43,342 nucleotides of DNA from Candidatus Gastranaerophilales bacterium (GCA_944325665.1 CALVAY010000015.1:1-43342), one strand, 5' to 3'; counted from the stretch's first letter, positions 1-7,971 are shown. Notes: generated by a model from the letters alone, not told the origin. Translations and numbers: made by a program.

Positions 1-72
1 GCGTCTGATGCGATTCGAACGCATGACCTATCCCTTAAAAGGGGAGTGCTCTACCTGCTGAGCTACAGACGC
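1..72 (-). tRNA. tRNA-Lys (anticodon UUU)
   Basis: The reverse complement folds as a full cloverleaf: acceptor strand GCGTCTG pairing with CAGACGC, D stem GCTC/GAGC, anticodon loop CTTTTAA with anticodon TTT, and T arm ATGCG-TTCGAAT-CGCAT. The outermost anticodon-stem pair is a C-U mismatch and the other four pair. The 3' discriminator base lies just outside the window, so whether CCA is encoded cannot be seen. The first 14 bases of the gene recur in the tandem repeat directly upstream. Confidence 0.95.
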
Positions 73-103
73 AAATTCTAAACTTATTTAATTGTCATAT
101 CCA

Positions 104-166
104 TAGCTCAGCAGGTAGTTTTTGTGGACTTCGCCACTATCCTCGCTCTGCTCGTATATTGAGCTA
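104..166. other. tRNA-derived imperfect hairpin, copy 1
   Basis: The arms TAGCTCA (104-110) and TGAGCTA (160-166) pair at the base. GCAG/CTGC and GTGG/CCAC pair further in, around an ACTTCG loop. The left arm continues as TAGCTCAGCAGGTAG, which is the tRNA-Lys D-arm region in inverted orientation; the right arm is the 5' part of the tRNA-Lys sequence on the minus strand. Whether it is transcribed is unknown. Confidence 0.7.
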
Positions 167-204
167 CAGACGCAAATTCTAAACTTATTTAATTGTCATA
201 TCCA

Positions 205-267
205 TAGCTCAGCAGGTAGTTTTTGTGGACTTCGCCACTATCCTCGCTCTGCTCGTATATTGAGCTA
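205..267. other. tRNA-derived imperfect hairpin, copy 2
   Basis: This is identical in sequence to the hairpin at 104-166, displaced by exactly one 101-bp period. The identity of both copies means recent duplication, homogenisation or an assembly artefact. Confidence 0.7.
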
Positions 268-469
268 CAGACGCAAATTCTAAACTTATTTAATTGTCAA
301 TTCAAACGCAATCAAATCTTCAATTCCTGACTGCTTAATCAATATAACAAGAACAAAATTCTACGTCAAACATTTTTTTTAAAAAATTACCCGACTGTAA
401 TTCGCCAATCGGATTATTCAAATCATAGAATTTTGCTTAATATTAGAAATATACAGGAAAGGGAAAATT

Positions 470-1087
470 ATGAAGAAAACATTAGCATTACTTGCGGTAG
501 CAATTTTTATCTCGCAAAGCGCATTTGCAGCATGTCCGGTTAATTCACCTTGTGAAACAAAAAAACCATGCCAAGAAAAATGTACACAGCATAACGTGGC
601 AAAGGGTTGTGAAAATCCTAAAATGAAAAAAACATGCAAAACACCTGAAAAAAACACTATGTACGAAGATAACAAGTGCTTTTTTGACAATGAATATAAA
701 GCAATGAAAAAAGTTTTATGCTTAAGTCCGCAACAAGAAAGTGCAATTGACTGCATTTATGACAAATTTAAAAACCAAATGCAAATTATTCATATGCAAG
801 CAAACGAGAAACAAAATTGCCTATGCAAAGCAATAAACAATGGCGACAAATGCAACATGAAAACTTATAAAAAAGAATTAAAACAAATCAGAAAAGAAGC
901 AATGGAACAGTATAAATGCTTCACACAAGAAGTAAAAGCTCAACTTTGCAAAGACCAAATTAAATGTTTAAACAGATTTAACAGAGCCGAAAAAAGAAAA
1001 ATGAAACAGCTTGCAAAATATTGCACAAAACCTCATTTCCCATGTGATTGCGGCTCTAAAATGCACAGCGCTTGCGGATGTAACTAA
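470..1087 (+). CDS. Secreted cysteine-rich Spy/LTXXQ-like helical protein
   Basis: The 205-residue product starts with a clear signal peptide (Lys-Lys, a hydrophobic core, and cleavage after Ala-Phe-Ala near residue 20). The mature chain holds 20 cysteines in about 185 residues, in pairs such as CxC and CxxxC at both ends. A central stretch starting LSPQQESAIDCIYDKF resembles the helix pattern of periplasmic Spy/CpxP (LTXXQ) proteins, but the match is weak. The rest is rich in Lys, Gln and Asn and is probably helical. A purine-rich ribosome site (GGAAAGGG) precedes the ATG. It stands alone and ends in a shared terminator facing valS. A periplasmic metal-binding or disulfide-stabilised role is possible but not shown; I do not recognise an exact family. 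Confidence 0.85.
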   Translation: MKKTLALLAVAIFISQSAFAACPVNSPCETKKPCQEKCTQHNVAKGCENPKMKKTCKTPEKNTMYEDNKCFFDNEYKAMKKVLCLSPQQESAIDCIYDKFKNQMQIIHMQANEKQNCLCKAINNGDKCNMKTYKKELKQIRKEAMEQYKCFTQEVKAQLCKDQIKCLNRFNRAEKRKMKQLAKYCTKPHFPCDCGSKMHSACGCN

Positions 1088-1113
1088 TACTCTAACTTAC
1101 ATAACTGAACAAA

Positions 1114-1137
1114 AAACCGCCTCAGATGAGGCGGTTT
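1114..1137. terminator. Bidirectional intrinsic terminator between the Cys-rich gene and valS
   Basis: The arms AAACCGCCTCA and TGAGGCGGTTT form a stem of up to 11 bp. On the plus strand it is followed by a short T-rich run, and on the minus strand by a run of six T. It lies between two convergent stop codons and can serve both genes. Confidence 0.9.
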
Positions 1138-1140
1138 AAT

Positions 1141-3753
1141 TTATGATAATTTTGATATTAAATCATCTATTGTTTTAATTTCGCCCTCAACTTCAACAAC
1201 TCTTTGTTTTGTGGATTCAACAACCTCTTTGGGTGCAGAATTAACAAATTTTTCGTTCGACAAGCGTCCATTTAGCGAGTTAAGTTCAGCTTGAAGTTTT
1301 TGGATTTTTTTATTTTGTCTTTCAATTTCTTTTTGAATATCAATCAAACCTTCAAGAGGAACGATTATTTTTGTATCGGCAACCGTACAGAAAGCGCAGT
1401 GTTTTGAATTTGCATTTTCGCTTACAAACTCAACATTTTCAACCCTTGCAAGTCTTTTAATGTATGGAGTTATTTTTTCAAAAAGCTCTTTGTTGCCTTC
1501 AATTTTAATATCCATTTTTACCCCGACAGGAATATTGAAGTCGGCTCTTAAGTTTCTTAAAGACTTAATTGCTTCAAAAACAATTTCCATATTTTGTGCA
1601 TCATTCTCAAACGACAAATCTTCTCTAAATTGAGGGAAATCTGTTTTCATAAGAGCAATTTCAGTCTTTTCAACAGGCATCATCTGCCAAATTTTCTCTG
1701 TCAAGTGAGGCATGATAGGATGAAGCAATTTTAATGACTGCTCAAGCACATAAGTTAAAACTGCCTCATTTTTTTCAATTTTAGACAACTCGACATACCA
1801 ATCACAGTAATAATTCCAGAAGAAATCATACAAAATTGTTGCAACTTCGCCGATTCTATAGTTTTTAATGTTGTCATTAACTTCTTTTACAACTTTGTTT
1901 AAAGAATTTAAAATCCATTTGTCTGCAATAGACAAATTATTTAAGTCAAGTTTTAAATCTTTAGCAGATTTTGTTAAATTCATCAAAACAAAACGAGAAG
2001 CATTCCAGATTTTATTTGCAAAGTTTCTTCCGTACTCAAATCTTTCATTAGAAAGCTTAATATCTTGACCACCGTATGTACAAAGAGAAGTTAGAGTAAA
2101 TCTCATTGCATCACAGCCGTATTTTTCAATAATTTCAACGGGGTCAATTGTATTACCTTTTGATTTTGACATCTTCTGACCGTTTTCATCACGAATAAGA
2201 CCATGGATATAAACTGTTGAAAATGGCGGAACTTTTGTGAATTCAAGCCCCATTGTAATCATTCTTGCAACCCAGAAGAAAATAATATCAAAACCTGTTA
2301 CAAGAGTTGTAGTCGGGTAGAATTTCTTGAAATCATCACTGTTAACATCAGGCCAGCCCATTGTTTCAAAAGGCCAAAGCCCTGAAGAAAACCAAGTATC
2401 AAGCACATCTGTATCCTGTGTATAGTTTTTAGGATCAGGATTTTCTTCGGCTACAACCATTTCGCCTGTTTGATTATGATAATATGCAGGAATTTGATGT
2501 CCCCACCAAAGTTGACGAGAGATACACCAATCGCGGATGTTTTCCATCCACATTAAATAATTCTTTTCCCAACGAGATGGAACAAATTTAATTGAACCGT
2601 CTTTAACTTTTTCAATGGCAGCTTTTGCCAAAGGCTCCATTTTAACAAACCACTGCTCTGAAAGTAACGGTTCAATTGTCGTATTACATCTTTGACATTT
2701 GCCGACAGCATGCGGATGTTCGGTAATTCTAACCAAAACCTGATGAGCTTTTAGCATCTCAACGGTTTTTTCACGTGCTTCATACCTGTCTAAGCCTTGA
2801 ACATCGGGGTGAACCTCGGCACATGAAATCATTTTACCCATTTCATCTATTACTTTAATGGATTTTAAATTATGACGTCTGCCAACTTCAAAGTCATTCG
2901 GGTCATGAGCCGGAGTAATTTTAAGAGCGCCCGTGCCAAAGCTTTTATCAACATATTCATCAGCAATAATCGGTATTTCTCTTCCGGTTAAAGGTAAAAC
3001 ACAAGTTTTTCCGATTAAATCTTTATATTTGTAATCATTAGGGTTAACTGCAACTGCAACGTCCCCATACATTGTCTCAGGTCTTGTTGTAGCAATTACA
3101 ATAGCGCCCATCTCATCTTTTAGAGGATAGGATATTTCCCAAAGTTTACCGTCTTCGTTTTCATATTGTGTTTCAATGTCCGAAATAGCACTTTGGCAAC
3201 GAGGACACCAGTTAACAATATATGCGCCTTTATAAATTAAGCCTTTATTATACAGGTCAACAAAAACTTTTTTAACTGCACGAGAGCAGCCTTCATCAAG
3301 AGTAAAACGGGCTCTGGATAAGTCAAAAGACGCACCTAAGCTTTTAAATTGTCCTAAAATTCTGCTTTTATGGTCATTTGCCCACTCCCAAGTTATTTTA
3401 ACAAACTCTTCTCTACCTAGGTCATGGCGAGTTTTACCTTCTTTTGCAAGATGCTTTTCAACAACGTTTTGAGTAGCAATTCCGGCGTGATCGCACCCCG
3501 GCAGCCAAAGAGCTTCATAGCCGCACATTCTGTGGTATCTTGTTAAAATATCTTGTAATGTGCCATCCAGCGCATGCCCCATATGCAAAACACCTGTTAC
3601 GTTTGGCGGAGGAATAACGATTGAATAAGGCTCTTTTTTAGATTTATTATCAGCCTTAAAGCATTGGTTGTCTTCCCAAAACTTATAAATATCTTTTTCT
3701 ATCTCTCTTGCTTCATAAGTTGTTGCCATTTCAAGTGTTTGCGAATTATCCAT
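1141..3753 (-). CDS. valS: Valyl-tRNA synthetase
   Basis: This 870-residue class I aminoacyl-tRNA synthetase charges tRNA-Val in the cytoplasm. The HIGH signature is HMGH at residues 57-60, after PPPNVTG, and the KMSKS signature is at 527-531. WCPRC near 182-186 and CQRC near 353-356 are candidate zinc ligands. The CP1 editing domain with TTRPETMYGD lies at about 211-350. The last 70 residues form the Lys/Glu-rich coiled-coil arm typical of ValRS. The length is normal for bacterial ValRS. The gene is monocistronic, with a divergent TolC-like gene 96 bp upstream and a shared terminator downstream. No T-box leader is visible in the upstream gap. Confidence 0.97.
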   Translation of the reverse strand: MDNSQTLEMATTYEAREIEKDIYKFWEDNQCFKADNKSKKEPYSIVIPPPNVTGVLHMGHALDGTLQDILTRYHRMCGYEALWLPGCDHAGIATQNVVEKHLAKEGKTRHDLGREEFVKITWEWANDHKSRILGQFKSLGASFDLSRARFTLDEGCSRAVKKVFVDLYNKGLIYKGAYIVNWCPRCQSAISDIETQYENEDGKLWEISYPLKDEMGAIVIATTRPETMYGDVAVAVNPNDYKYKDLIGKTCVLPLTGREIPIIADEYVDKSFGTGALKITPAHDPNDFEVGRRHNLKSIKVIDEMGKMISCAEVHPDVQGLDRYEAREKTVEMLKAHQVLVRITEHPHAVGKCQRCNTTIEPLLSEQWFVKMEPLAKAAIEKVKDGSIKFVPSRWEKNYLMWMENIRDWCISRQLWWGHQIPAYYHNQTGEMVVAEENPDPKNYTQDTDVLDTWFSSGLWPFETMGWPDVNSDDFKKFYPTTTLVTGFDIIFFWVARMITMGLEFTKVPPFSTVYIHGLIRDENGQKMSKSKGNTIDPVEIIEKYGCDAMRFTLTSLCTYGGQDIKLSNERFEYGRNFANKIWNASRFVLMNLTKSAKDLKLDLNNLSIADKWILNSLNKVVKEVNDNIKNYRIGEVATILYDFFWNYYCDWYVELSKIEKNEAVLTYVLEQSLKLLHPIMPHLTEKIWQMMPVEKTEIALMKTDFPQFREDLSFENDAQNMEIVFEAIKSLRNLRADFNIPVGVKMDIKIEGNKELFEKITPYIKRLARVENVEFVSENANSKHCAFCTVADTKIIVPLEGLIDIQKEIERQNKKIQKLQAELNSLNGRLSNEKFVNSAPKEVVESTKQRVVEVEGEIKTIDDLISKLS

Positions 3754-3849
3754 TTTATCCTCGAATTTCTCTACATAAATAATGTATCACAAAAGTATTA
3801 GCCCATAAAGCCTATTATTTTAAAAGCAATATTTTATTAATCTAAATTT

Positions 3850-5283
3850 ATGAAAAAAGTTATTTTTATAATTTTTTTTATAATCCATATTTTATTCAAT
3901 ATGCAAACATGTTTTGCAGAAGTTGAGCTGTATGAAAAAGAAATTAATCTGAATGGGGACTTTAGCGAATATTTAAAAGAAGTAAACATAGAGGGGGAAG
4001 TTAAAAAATACTTTCAATTTGACCCGATATACATAAACTTAAGAGAATGTATCCAAATTGCACTTATACACAGTTTGTATCAAAAAAGTGCAAACTATGA
4101 TTATATTTCATACCAGTGGAAATATAAGGAATCCTTAAGCAACTTTTTACCTGAATTCACATCAAGCTCTTATATTATTCACTACAACGGTCAAGTTCTT
4201 GTTGGCGCGGCACTTTTAGACGACTTTGACGAAGTTGCAATATCAACGTTTTTAAGAGGAACTCACTATCTTACAAACGGTGGTGAGCAGATTTTTAATG
4301 CCTTAAGCAAAAAGAGTTTAAAGTTTGCAAAAATGCACCAACTAAACTACACAAGAGCACAGATAATTTATTATGTAACAAAATACTACTATGAACTTTT
4401 AAAATGCAAATTAGATATAGAAATATACAGAAAAAACTATGACGAAAGATATGTACAATTAGTATTAACTCAAAATAGATTAAAGTCAGGCTTAGGAACA
4501 AAGTTTGACGTAATACGTTCGCAAACCGAATTGTCGCAAGCAAAACAAAATTTGCTTGATACGCTGGAGAACTTTAAGTTTGCACAAGCAAAGCTATGCA
4601 ACATCATGGGTATAGAAATCACAACCGCGCTTATGCCGATTGAAACAGAAGCCAAGGAGTATAAATATATCGATGATGAAAATACGGTTGAAAACCTCTA
4701 CGCATGCGCACAAAAGAACAGAGAGGATATTAAAAAAATTCAAAGCGAAATAAATTCTCTAAAAAATGAAAAAAGGATGATTTATACGGAATTTGTTCCA
4801 AAGGCTAGAGTTTTTGTGCAAAAGCAATGGCAAGGTACTGCAAACGCAGGGCTTGCCCCCGCTACTCTTGTTGCAGGATATATTGATATTAACCTTGGGA
4901 AAAACCTCGGGGTCGGCACAATAACACAAGCTAAAGGAAAACAGGCGGAAATAGACAAAAAAATTGTGGATTTAGAGCAAACACTTAGAGACACAAAAGA
5001 AAAAATCGTTCAGGCGTTTTATGAATCAAAAATCTCAAAAGACAGAATTACAATTTCAAAAAATCAAGAAGTATGTGCAAAAGAAAGTGTTGAGCTGGCA
5101 GAAATGAGGCTAAACGCCGGAGAAGGGATACTGATTGATGTTATACAAGCTCAAACTTTTAAAACAAGAGTTAGAATAGAGCTGTTAAATTCAATTATCA
5201 GATACAACATTGCGCAGGCTCAAATGCTCTTTGAGAGCGGGCAAATAACAGTTGAAAAAATATTAAAAGACTATTCACCGTAA
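3850..5283 (+). CDS. TolC-family outer-membrane efflux protein
   Basis: The product has 477 residues with a signal peptide cleaved after Cys-Phe-Ala near residue 23. It carries two halves of the OEP (TolC) family pattern: LRECIQIALIHS around residue 65, long amphipathic helices with heptads such as NYDERYVQLVLTQNRLKSG, and a second helical hairpin ending in RLNAGEGILIDVIQAQT. Such proteins form trimeric channels through the outer membrane for type I secretion or RND efflux. No partner membrane-fusion or inner-membrane component is adjacent, so the substrate is unknown. The start is the first ATG before the signal peptide; its ribosome site is weak. A terminator lies about 115 bp downstream. 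It could equally serve as a generic TolC or an adhesin-export channel. Confidence 0.85.
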   Translation: MKKVIFIIFFIIHILFNMQTCFAEVELYEKEINLNGDFSEYLKEVNIEGEVKKYFQFDPIYINLRECIQIALIHSLYQKSANYDYISYQWKYKESLSNFLPEFTSSSYIIHYNGQVLVGAALLDDFDEVAISTFLRGTHYLTNGGEQIFNALSKKSLKFAKMHQLNYTRAQIIYYVTKYYYELLKCKLDIEIYRKNYDERYVQLVLTQNRLKSGLGTKFDVIRSQTELSQAKQNLLDTLENFKFAQAKLCNIMGIEITTALMPIETEAKEYKYIDDENTVENLYACAQKNREDIKKIQSEINSLKNEKRMIYTEFVPKARVFVQKQWQGTANAGLAPATLVAGYIDINLGKNLGVGTITQAKGKQAEIDKKIVDLEQTLRDTKEKIVQAFYESKISKDRITISKNQEVCAKESVELAEMRLNAGEGILIDVIQAQTFKTRVRIELLNSIIRYNIAQAQMLFESGQITVEKILKDYSP

Positions 5284-5398
5284 AGAAATGTAAAGATTTA
5301 AGAGCAAAAAAATAAATTGTAGCAAATACACTAATTTACGAGTTTTAAATAAATGAAAACAAGATACCTAACAACCCTAAATACATATTAACACAAAT

Positions 5399-5420
5399 GC
5401 CCGTTTCAAACGGGCTTTTT
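5399..5420 (+). terminator. Intrinsic terminator after the TolC-like gene
   Basis: GCCCGTT and AACGGGC form a stem with a 3-base loop, followed by five T. It ends about 40 bp before the flavin reductase start. A TATAAT at 5439-5444 just behind it may be the -10 box of that gene, but no good -35 box is seen. Confidence 0.85.
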
Positions 5421-5462
5421 ATTTTGCTAAAAAAATTATATAATTGTCCAAAAGGAGATTTT

Positions 5463-5963
5463 ATGGACAAGAAAACTTTTACAAAAATATCATACGGGGT
5501 TTATATTATTGGCACAAGAGATAACCAAAGACTTTGCGGCTGCACTGCAAACTCAAGCATGCAAATAACCTCAGAGCCCGCCAGTATTGCAATAAGCATA
5601 AACCATAATAATTATACAAATAAATGCATTAAAGACTGCGGGGAATTTTCCATAAATATTTTAAGTACAGAATCTAACCCGCTTTTAATCGGAACTTTTG
5701 GCTTTAAAAGCTCAAAAGATACCGACAAATTCAGCGGCTTTGAATATGAAATTAAAGACGGTTTACCCGTTTTAAAAGACATTTGCGGCTATATTTTGTG
5801 CAAAGTTGTGCAAAGTGTTGAAACGCAAACTCATACAATATTTATAGGCGAAGTAAAAGACGCCCAAACTTTAAACGAAAATATACCAATGACTTACTCT
5901 TATTATCATAACGTCATAAAAGGCACAAGTCCCAAGAACGCACCGACTTACATTGAGGCTTGA
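5463..5963 (+). CDS. Flavin reductase domain protein (Hrb/flavoredoxin type, no rubredoxin)
   Basis: The 166-residue product matches the FMN-binding flavin-reductase-like domain: it begins GVYIIGTRDNQRLCGCTANS, continues with ITSEPASIAISINHNNYT, and ends with the TYSYYHNVIKGTSPKNAPTY segment. In high-molecular-weight rubredoxins (Hrb) this last segment links the flavin domain to a C-terminal rubredoxin. Here the protein stops at that linker, so the rubredoxin is missing and electrons would have to come from a separate carrier. The start at 5463 was chosen because AAAAGGAG lies at the right distance; an in-frame upstream start overlaps the terminator hairpin. The 3' end overlaps the opposing gene by 16 bp. 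A role in O2 or NO detoxification is inferred from family members only. Confidence 0.85.
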   Translation: MDKKTFTKISYGVYIIGTRDNQRLCGCTANSSMQITSEPASIAISINHNNYTNKCIKDCGEFSINILSTESNPLLIGTFGFKSSKDTDKFSGFEYEIKDGLPVLKDICGYILCKVVQSVETQTHTIFIGEVKDAQTLNENIPMTYSYYHNVIKGTSPKNAPTYIEA

Positions 5964-6388
5964 TTATTCTGCAAACTGTTAAACTTGTCAACAAGAGCTT
6001 TTATTGTTTTATCAAGTTTTCTTAATCCGAAAAACGGCGAATCAAACTTGTTGCATAAAAATTGAATAGTTTGCAGATTTAACATAAAAAGCGATAAGTC
6101 CTTAGGGCTGGAGACGTTGTAAACACCGGCGTCTTGGATTGTCTTATCCGGATAAACAGCACAATCAAAATCCAGTTTGTAGCTGTATTTTCCTTTGCTT
6201 GCGCGCGCTTTGGATATAGTTATAGTATCTCCAATGCTCATTTGCTTTACTTTTGGCAAGTCGAGAAAGCGCTTATACTGCGCAAGGGTATTTTTAAGTT
6301 CGCCTTCATCCTGCGCAGATAAATGTTGATATATATCAGGACTAACAACAAGATTAGCCCTAAAGGGTATGGGTGAATTTTTAATCAT
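5948..6388 (-). CDS. Lineage-specific protein of unknown function
   Basis: I do not recognise this 146-residue protein. The start at 6388 is supported by GGAGAT five bases before the ATG; a longer reading frame upstream lacks such a site. The N-terminus (MIKNSPIPFRANLVVS) carries IPFRA at residues 7-11, the same [VI]-x-F-x-[GA] pattern seen in two other proteins of the window. The rest is mixed alpha/beta in appearance, with KMSIGDT-like and FGLRKLDKTIKAL segments, and has no membrane span or Cys cluster. The similar layout in the RelA/SpoT-type protein suggests a short variable leader before a folded domain. Confidence 0.7.
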   Translation of the reverse strand: MIKNSPIPFRANLVVSPDIYQHLSAQDEGELKNTLAQYKRFLDLPKVKQMSIGDTITISKARASKGKYSYKLDFDCAVYPDKTIQDAGVYNVSSPKDLSLFMLNLQTIQFLCNKFDSPFFGLRKLDKTIKALVDKFNSLQNNQASM

Positions 6389-6608
6389 GGTATCTCCAAG
6401 AACTAAAAAGAGTGTAAATAAAATAATTTGCCAAAATAATTTTAACAAAGAAAAGTGCTTGCACTGTAAGGCTTTTGGTATTTTTCTCCATTAAATATAC
6501 AGTTTTTATGTTAAGTATTGTAACAAAATGAGTATATACTGAATTTATACTTTTTATATTGTTTTTATATAGGTGTATAGATTGAAGATAAAAAAAAGGA
6601 GATTTATT

Positions 6609-6911
6609 ATGTGTCTTAGTGCAAGTGCAAATGTAACAAACAACAGACCGTTTGTTCTAGGAAGCAAACCTCAAGTTACTCCCAAAAATGATTTAGAATA
6701 TTTAAAGAAAAAAGAAGAAAAACCTCAAGTAGCTAACCCGTTCGATTTCTCACCCGAAGAAATCAGTGCAAAAATGGCTTCTTATTCTAACCCGATTCAA
6801 TCAACACCTACTGAAACTCTAGGAACAATGGCTTACTCAGGTGGCGGCGCAGAAGCAGCAGGTACAATGGCAAGCGCTGGCAGTGTATCAAGCGTTAACT
6901 GTGTAGCGTAA
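6609..6911 (+). CDS. Small unknown protein with Gly/Ala/Ser-rich C-terminus
   Basis: The 100-residue product begins MCLSASANVTNNRPFVLGSK. It has a charged middle (LEYLKKKEEKPQ) and a C-terminal low-complexity tail of Gly, Ala and Ser with MAS/MAYS repeats. The start was set by AAAGGAG eight bases before the ATG; an in-frame upstream TTG-type start lacks a site. No transmembrane segment or known motif is visible. It is followed 36 bp later by a 47-codon membrane protein on the same strand, so the two are probably co-transcribed and end at the terminator at 7112-7140. Its function is unknown; the disordered tail could be a structural or surface-exposed linker. Confidence 0.65.
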   Translation: MCLSASANVTNNRPFVLGSKPQVTPKNDLEYLKKKEEKPQVANPFDFSPEEISAKMASYSNPIQSTPTETLGTMAYSGGGAEAAGTMASAGSVSSVNCVA

Positions 6912-6947
6912 GTAAGTTTCTCTGAGATAGAATTAAGGTGGTAGAAT

Positions 6948-7091
6948 ATGAGTGAAAATAAATTTACAAACTGCTTGCTTTGCTCAATATTATTATTGAC
7001 AACAGTAATGTTCAGTTGGACATTTTTATACATTAATCAAATAGCAATCAATACAACAAATACTCCAATAGTATCAGCATTCGACGCATAA
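6948..7091 (+). CDS. 47-residue single-span membrane protein
   Basis: The small frame starts MSENKFTNCLLCSILLLTTV and contains one hydrophobic span at about residues 9-30, including two cysteines, followed by a polar tail ending SAFDA. AAGGTGG precedes the ATG at normal distance, which supports translation. The orientation would be a short cytoplasmic N-terminus and a roughly 17-residue outside tail. It sits 36 bp behind the small Gly/Ala/Ser-rich protein gene and before a strong terminator, so it is likely the last gene of a two-gene unit. No family is recognised. Confidence 0.6.
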   Translation: MSENKFTNCLLCSILLLTTVMFSWTFLYINQIAINTTNTPIVSAFDA

Positions 7092-7111
7092 TCTTCAAAT
7101 ACATAATAAAA

Positions 7112-7140
7112 AAATACCCTATGAACTTCATAGGGTATTT
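7112..7140. terminator. Bidirectional terminator between the small membrane gene and the kor operon
   Basis: The arms AAATACCCTATGAA and TTCATAGGGTATTT form a perfect 14-bp inverted repeat around a single C. T-runs flank it on both strands, so it can end the plus-strand small genes and the minus-strand oxidoreductase operon. Confidence 0.92.
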
Positions 7141-7156
7141 TTATTTTAGAAAAAAA

Positions 7157-7408
7157 CTATTTCTTTTCTATTCTGATTGCGTTGTCCGGACAAACCATAG
7201 CGCATGTACCGCAAGCAATACATTCATCAGGGTTTGGCTCAACTGCCGGAGTTTGGTAAATACCAACTTCTTTTGACCAGTTAAGACATTTTTTCGGACA
7301 TTTTACGATGCAAAGACCGCAACCTTTACAGTAATCAGTGTATAAAAACCAATCAGCTTTAGCTTTTGCAACGTCAGCAACTTTAATTGCTTTATGTAAA
7401 GTACTCAT
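7157..7408 (-). CDS. 2-oxoacid:ferredoxin oxidoreductase, delta subunit (2[4Fe-4S] ferredoxin)
   Basis: The 83-residue ferredoxin-like subunit has two cluster motifs: CKGCGLCIVKCPKKC (about residues 29-43) and CIACGTCAMVCPDN (about 63-76). It would pass electrons from the thiamine-bound intermediate to ferredoxin. Its start codon overlaps the stop of the gamma-subunit gene by one base, so it is translationally coupled. It is the last gene of the minus-strand operon and ends at the terminator at 7112-7140. Substrate specificity cannot be read from this subunit. Confidence 0.93.
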   Translation of the reverse strand: MSTLHKAIKVADVAKAKADWFLYTDYCKGCGLCIVKCPKKCLNWSKEVGIYQTPAVEPNPDECIACGTCAMVCPDNAIRIEKK

Positions 7409-7968
7409 TAAACACCTGCTTTCTGTATTAGACCCATACCCATTTCAAGTGCTTTGTAGTTAAGCTCTCTTAACTCGGGTTTAGCATCAAATTTCTTACC
7501 AAGAGCCATTTCCATAGCGTTTTTAATATCGCTTAATTGAAGAACATTAGTTGCACTAAGTAGAACACCTAATACAATAATGTTGAATACTCTTGCGCTT
7601 AACTGTTCGTTAGCGATTTTGTTAGCTTCAACAGCGATTATGCTCTTAGCTTCACAAGTTGGTTTTTTTGTACAAACAGATGAGTCATAAATAACAGTTG
7701 AGTTGGGACTTACATAGTCGCAGCATCTGTCAATTGCTCTATCTGAAAGCATAATAACTATATCACCTTTTGAAAATCTTGGTTCACCAATTTTTTCATC
7801 GGCAATTTGACAAAAAGCGATTGAAACACCGCCCCTTTGTTCTACACCAAAGTTTGGGATGTAAAGGATTTCTTTACCTGCTTCGTATCCGGCTTCAACA
7901 AGGATTTTCGCAACACTTTGAACACCTTGTCCGCCTTCACCTGCTAAAACTATTCTTGTTCTTGCCAT
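7408..7968 (-). CDS. 2-oxoacid:ferredoxin oxidoreductase, gamma subunit
   Basis: The 186-residue product starts MARTRIVLAGEGGQGVQSVA, with the glycine-rich GEGGQGV motif that marks the gamma domain of pyruvate/2-oxoacid:ferredoxin oxidoreductases. The following YIPNFGVEQRGGVSIAFCQI matches the conserved core. The gamma domain helps bind CoA and assemble the heterotetramer. It lies 3 bp downstream of the beta-subunit gene and overlaps the delta gene by one base. The length is normal for a separate gamma subunit. Confidence 0.93.
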   Translation of the reverse strand: MARTRIVLAGEGGQGVQSVAKILVEAGYEAGKEILYIPNFGVEQRGGVSIAFCQIADEKIGEPRFSKGDIVIMLSDRAIDRCCDYVSPNSTVIYDSSVCTKKPTCEAKSIIAVEANKIANEQLSARVFNIIVLGVLLSATNVLQLSDIKNAMEMALGKKFDAKPELRELNYKALEMGMGLIQKAGV

Positions 7969-7971
7969 AAT

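Larger units (their letters stand above)
73..299. repeat. 101-bp tandem repeat derived from the tRNA-Lys 5' end (about 2.25 copies)
   Basis: Two identical 101-bp units (73-173 and 174-274) are followed by a 25-bp partial unit (275-299). Each unit begins with the 25-bp spacer that directly precedes the tRNA and ends, read on the plus strand, with the sequence complementary to the tRNA 5' end. Reading the minus strand, every unit therefore starts with the first 14 bases of tRNA-Lys and then diverges into a hairpin instead of continuing as a tRNA. The rest of the stretch up to 469 is AT-rich, with no gene or convincing promoter that I can see. Confidence 0.9.

Noticed and set aside
73-299. Possible CRISPR array or additional tRNA genes
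   Set aside because: The unit is a 101-bp direct tandem repeat with no unique spacers, and the hairpin replaces the anticodon and T arms, so neither a CRISPR nor a functional tRNA fits.
277-300. Promoter for tRNA-Lys (TTGACA and TAGAAT on the minus strand)
   Set aside because: The boxes are only 12 bases apart, too close for a sigma-70 promoter, and the repeat units next to the tRNA lack the full TTGACA.
418-756. Minus-strand frame opposite the Cys-rich gene
   Set aside because: It is a shadow of the plus-strand gene, which has a signal peptide, a ribosome site and a terminator.
3754-3849. T-box or other riboswitch upstream of valS
   Set aside because: The gap is only 96 bp, AT-rich, and shows no conserved T-box stem or antiterminator.
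5397-5462. Upstream extension of the flavin reductase
   Set aside because: The extra codons run through the terminator hairpin, and the internal ATG at 5463 has the proper ribosome site.
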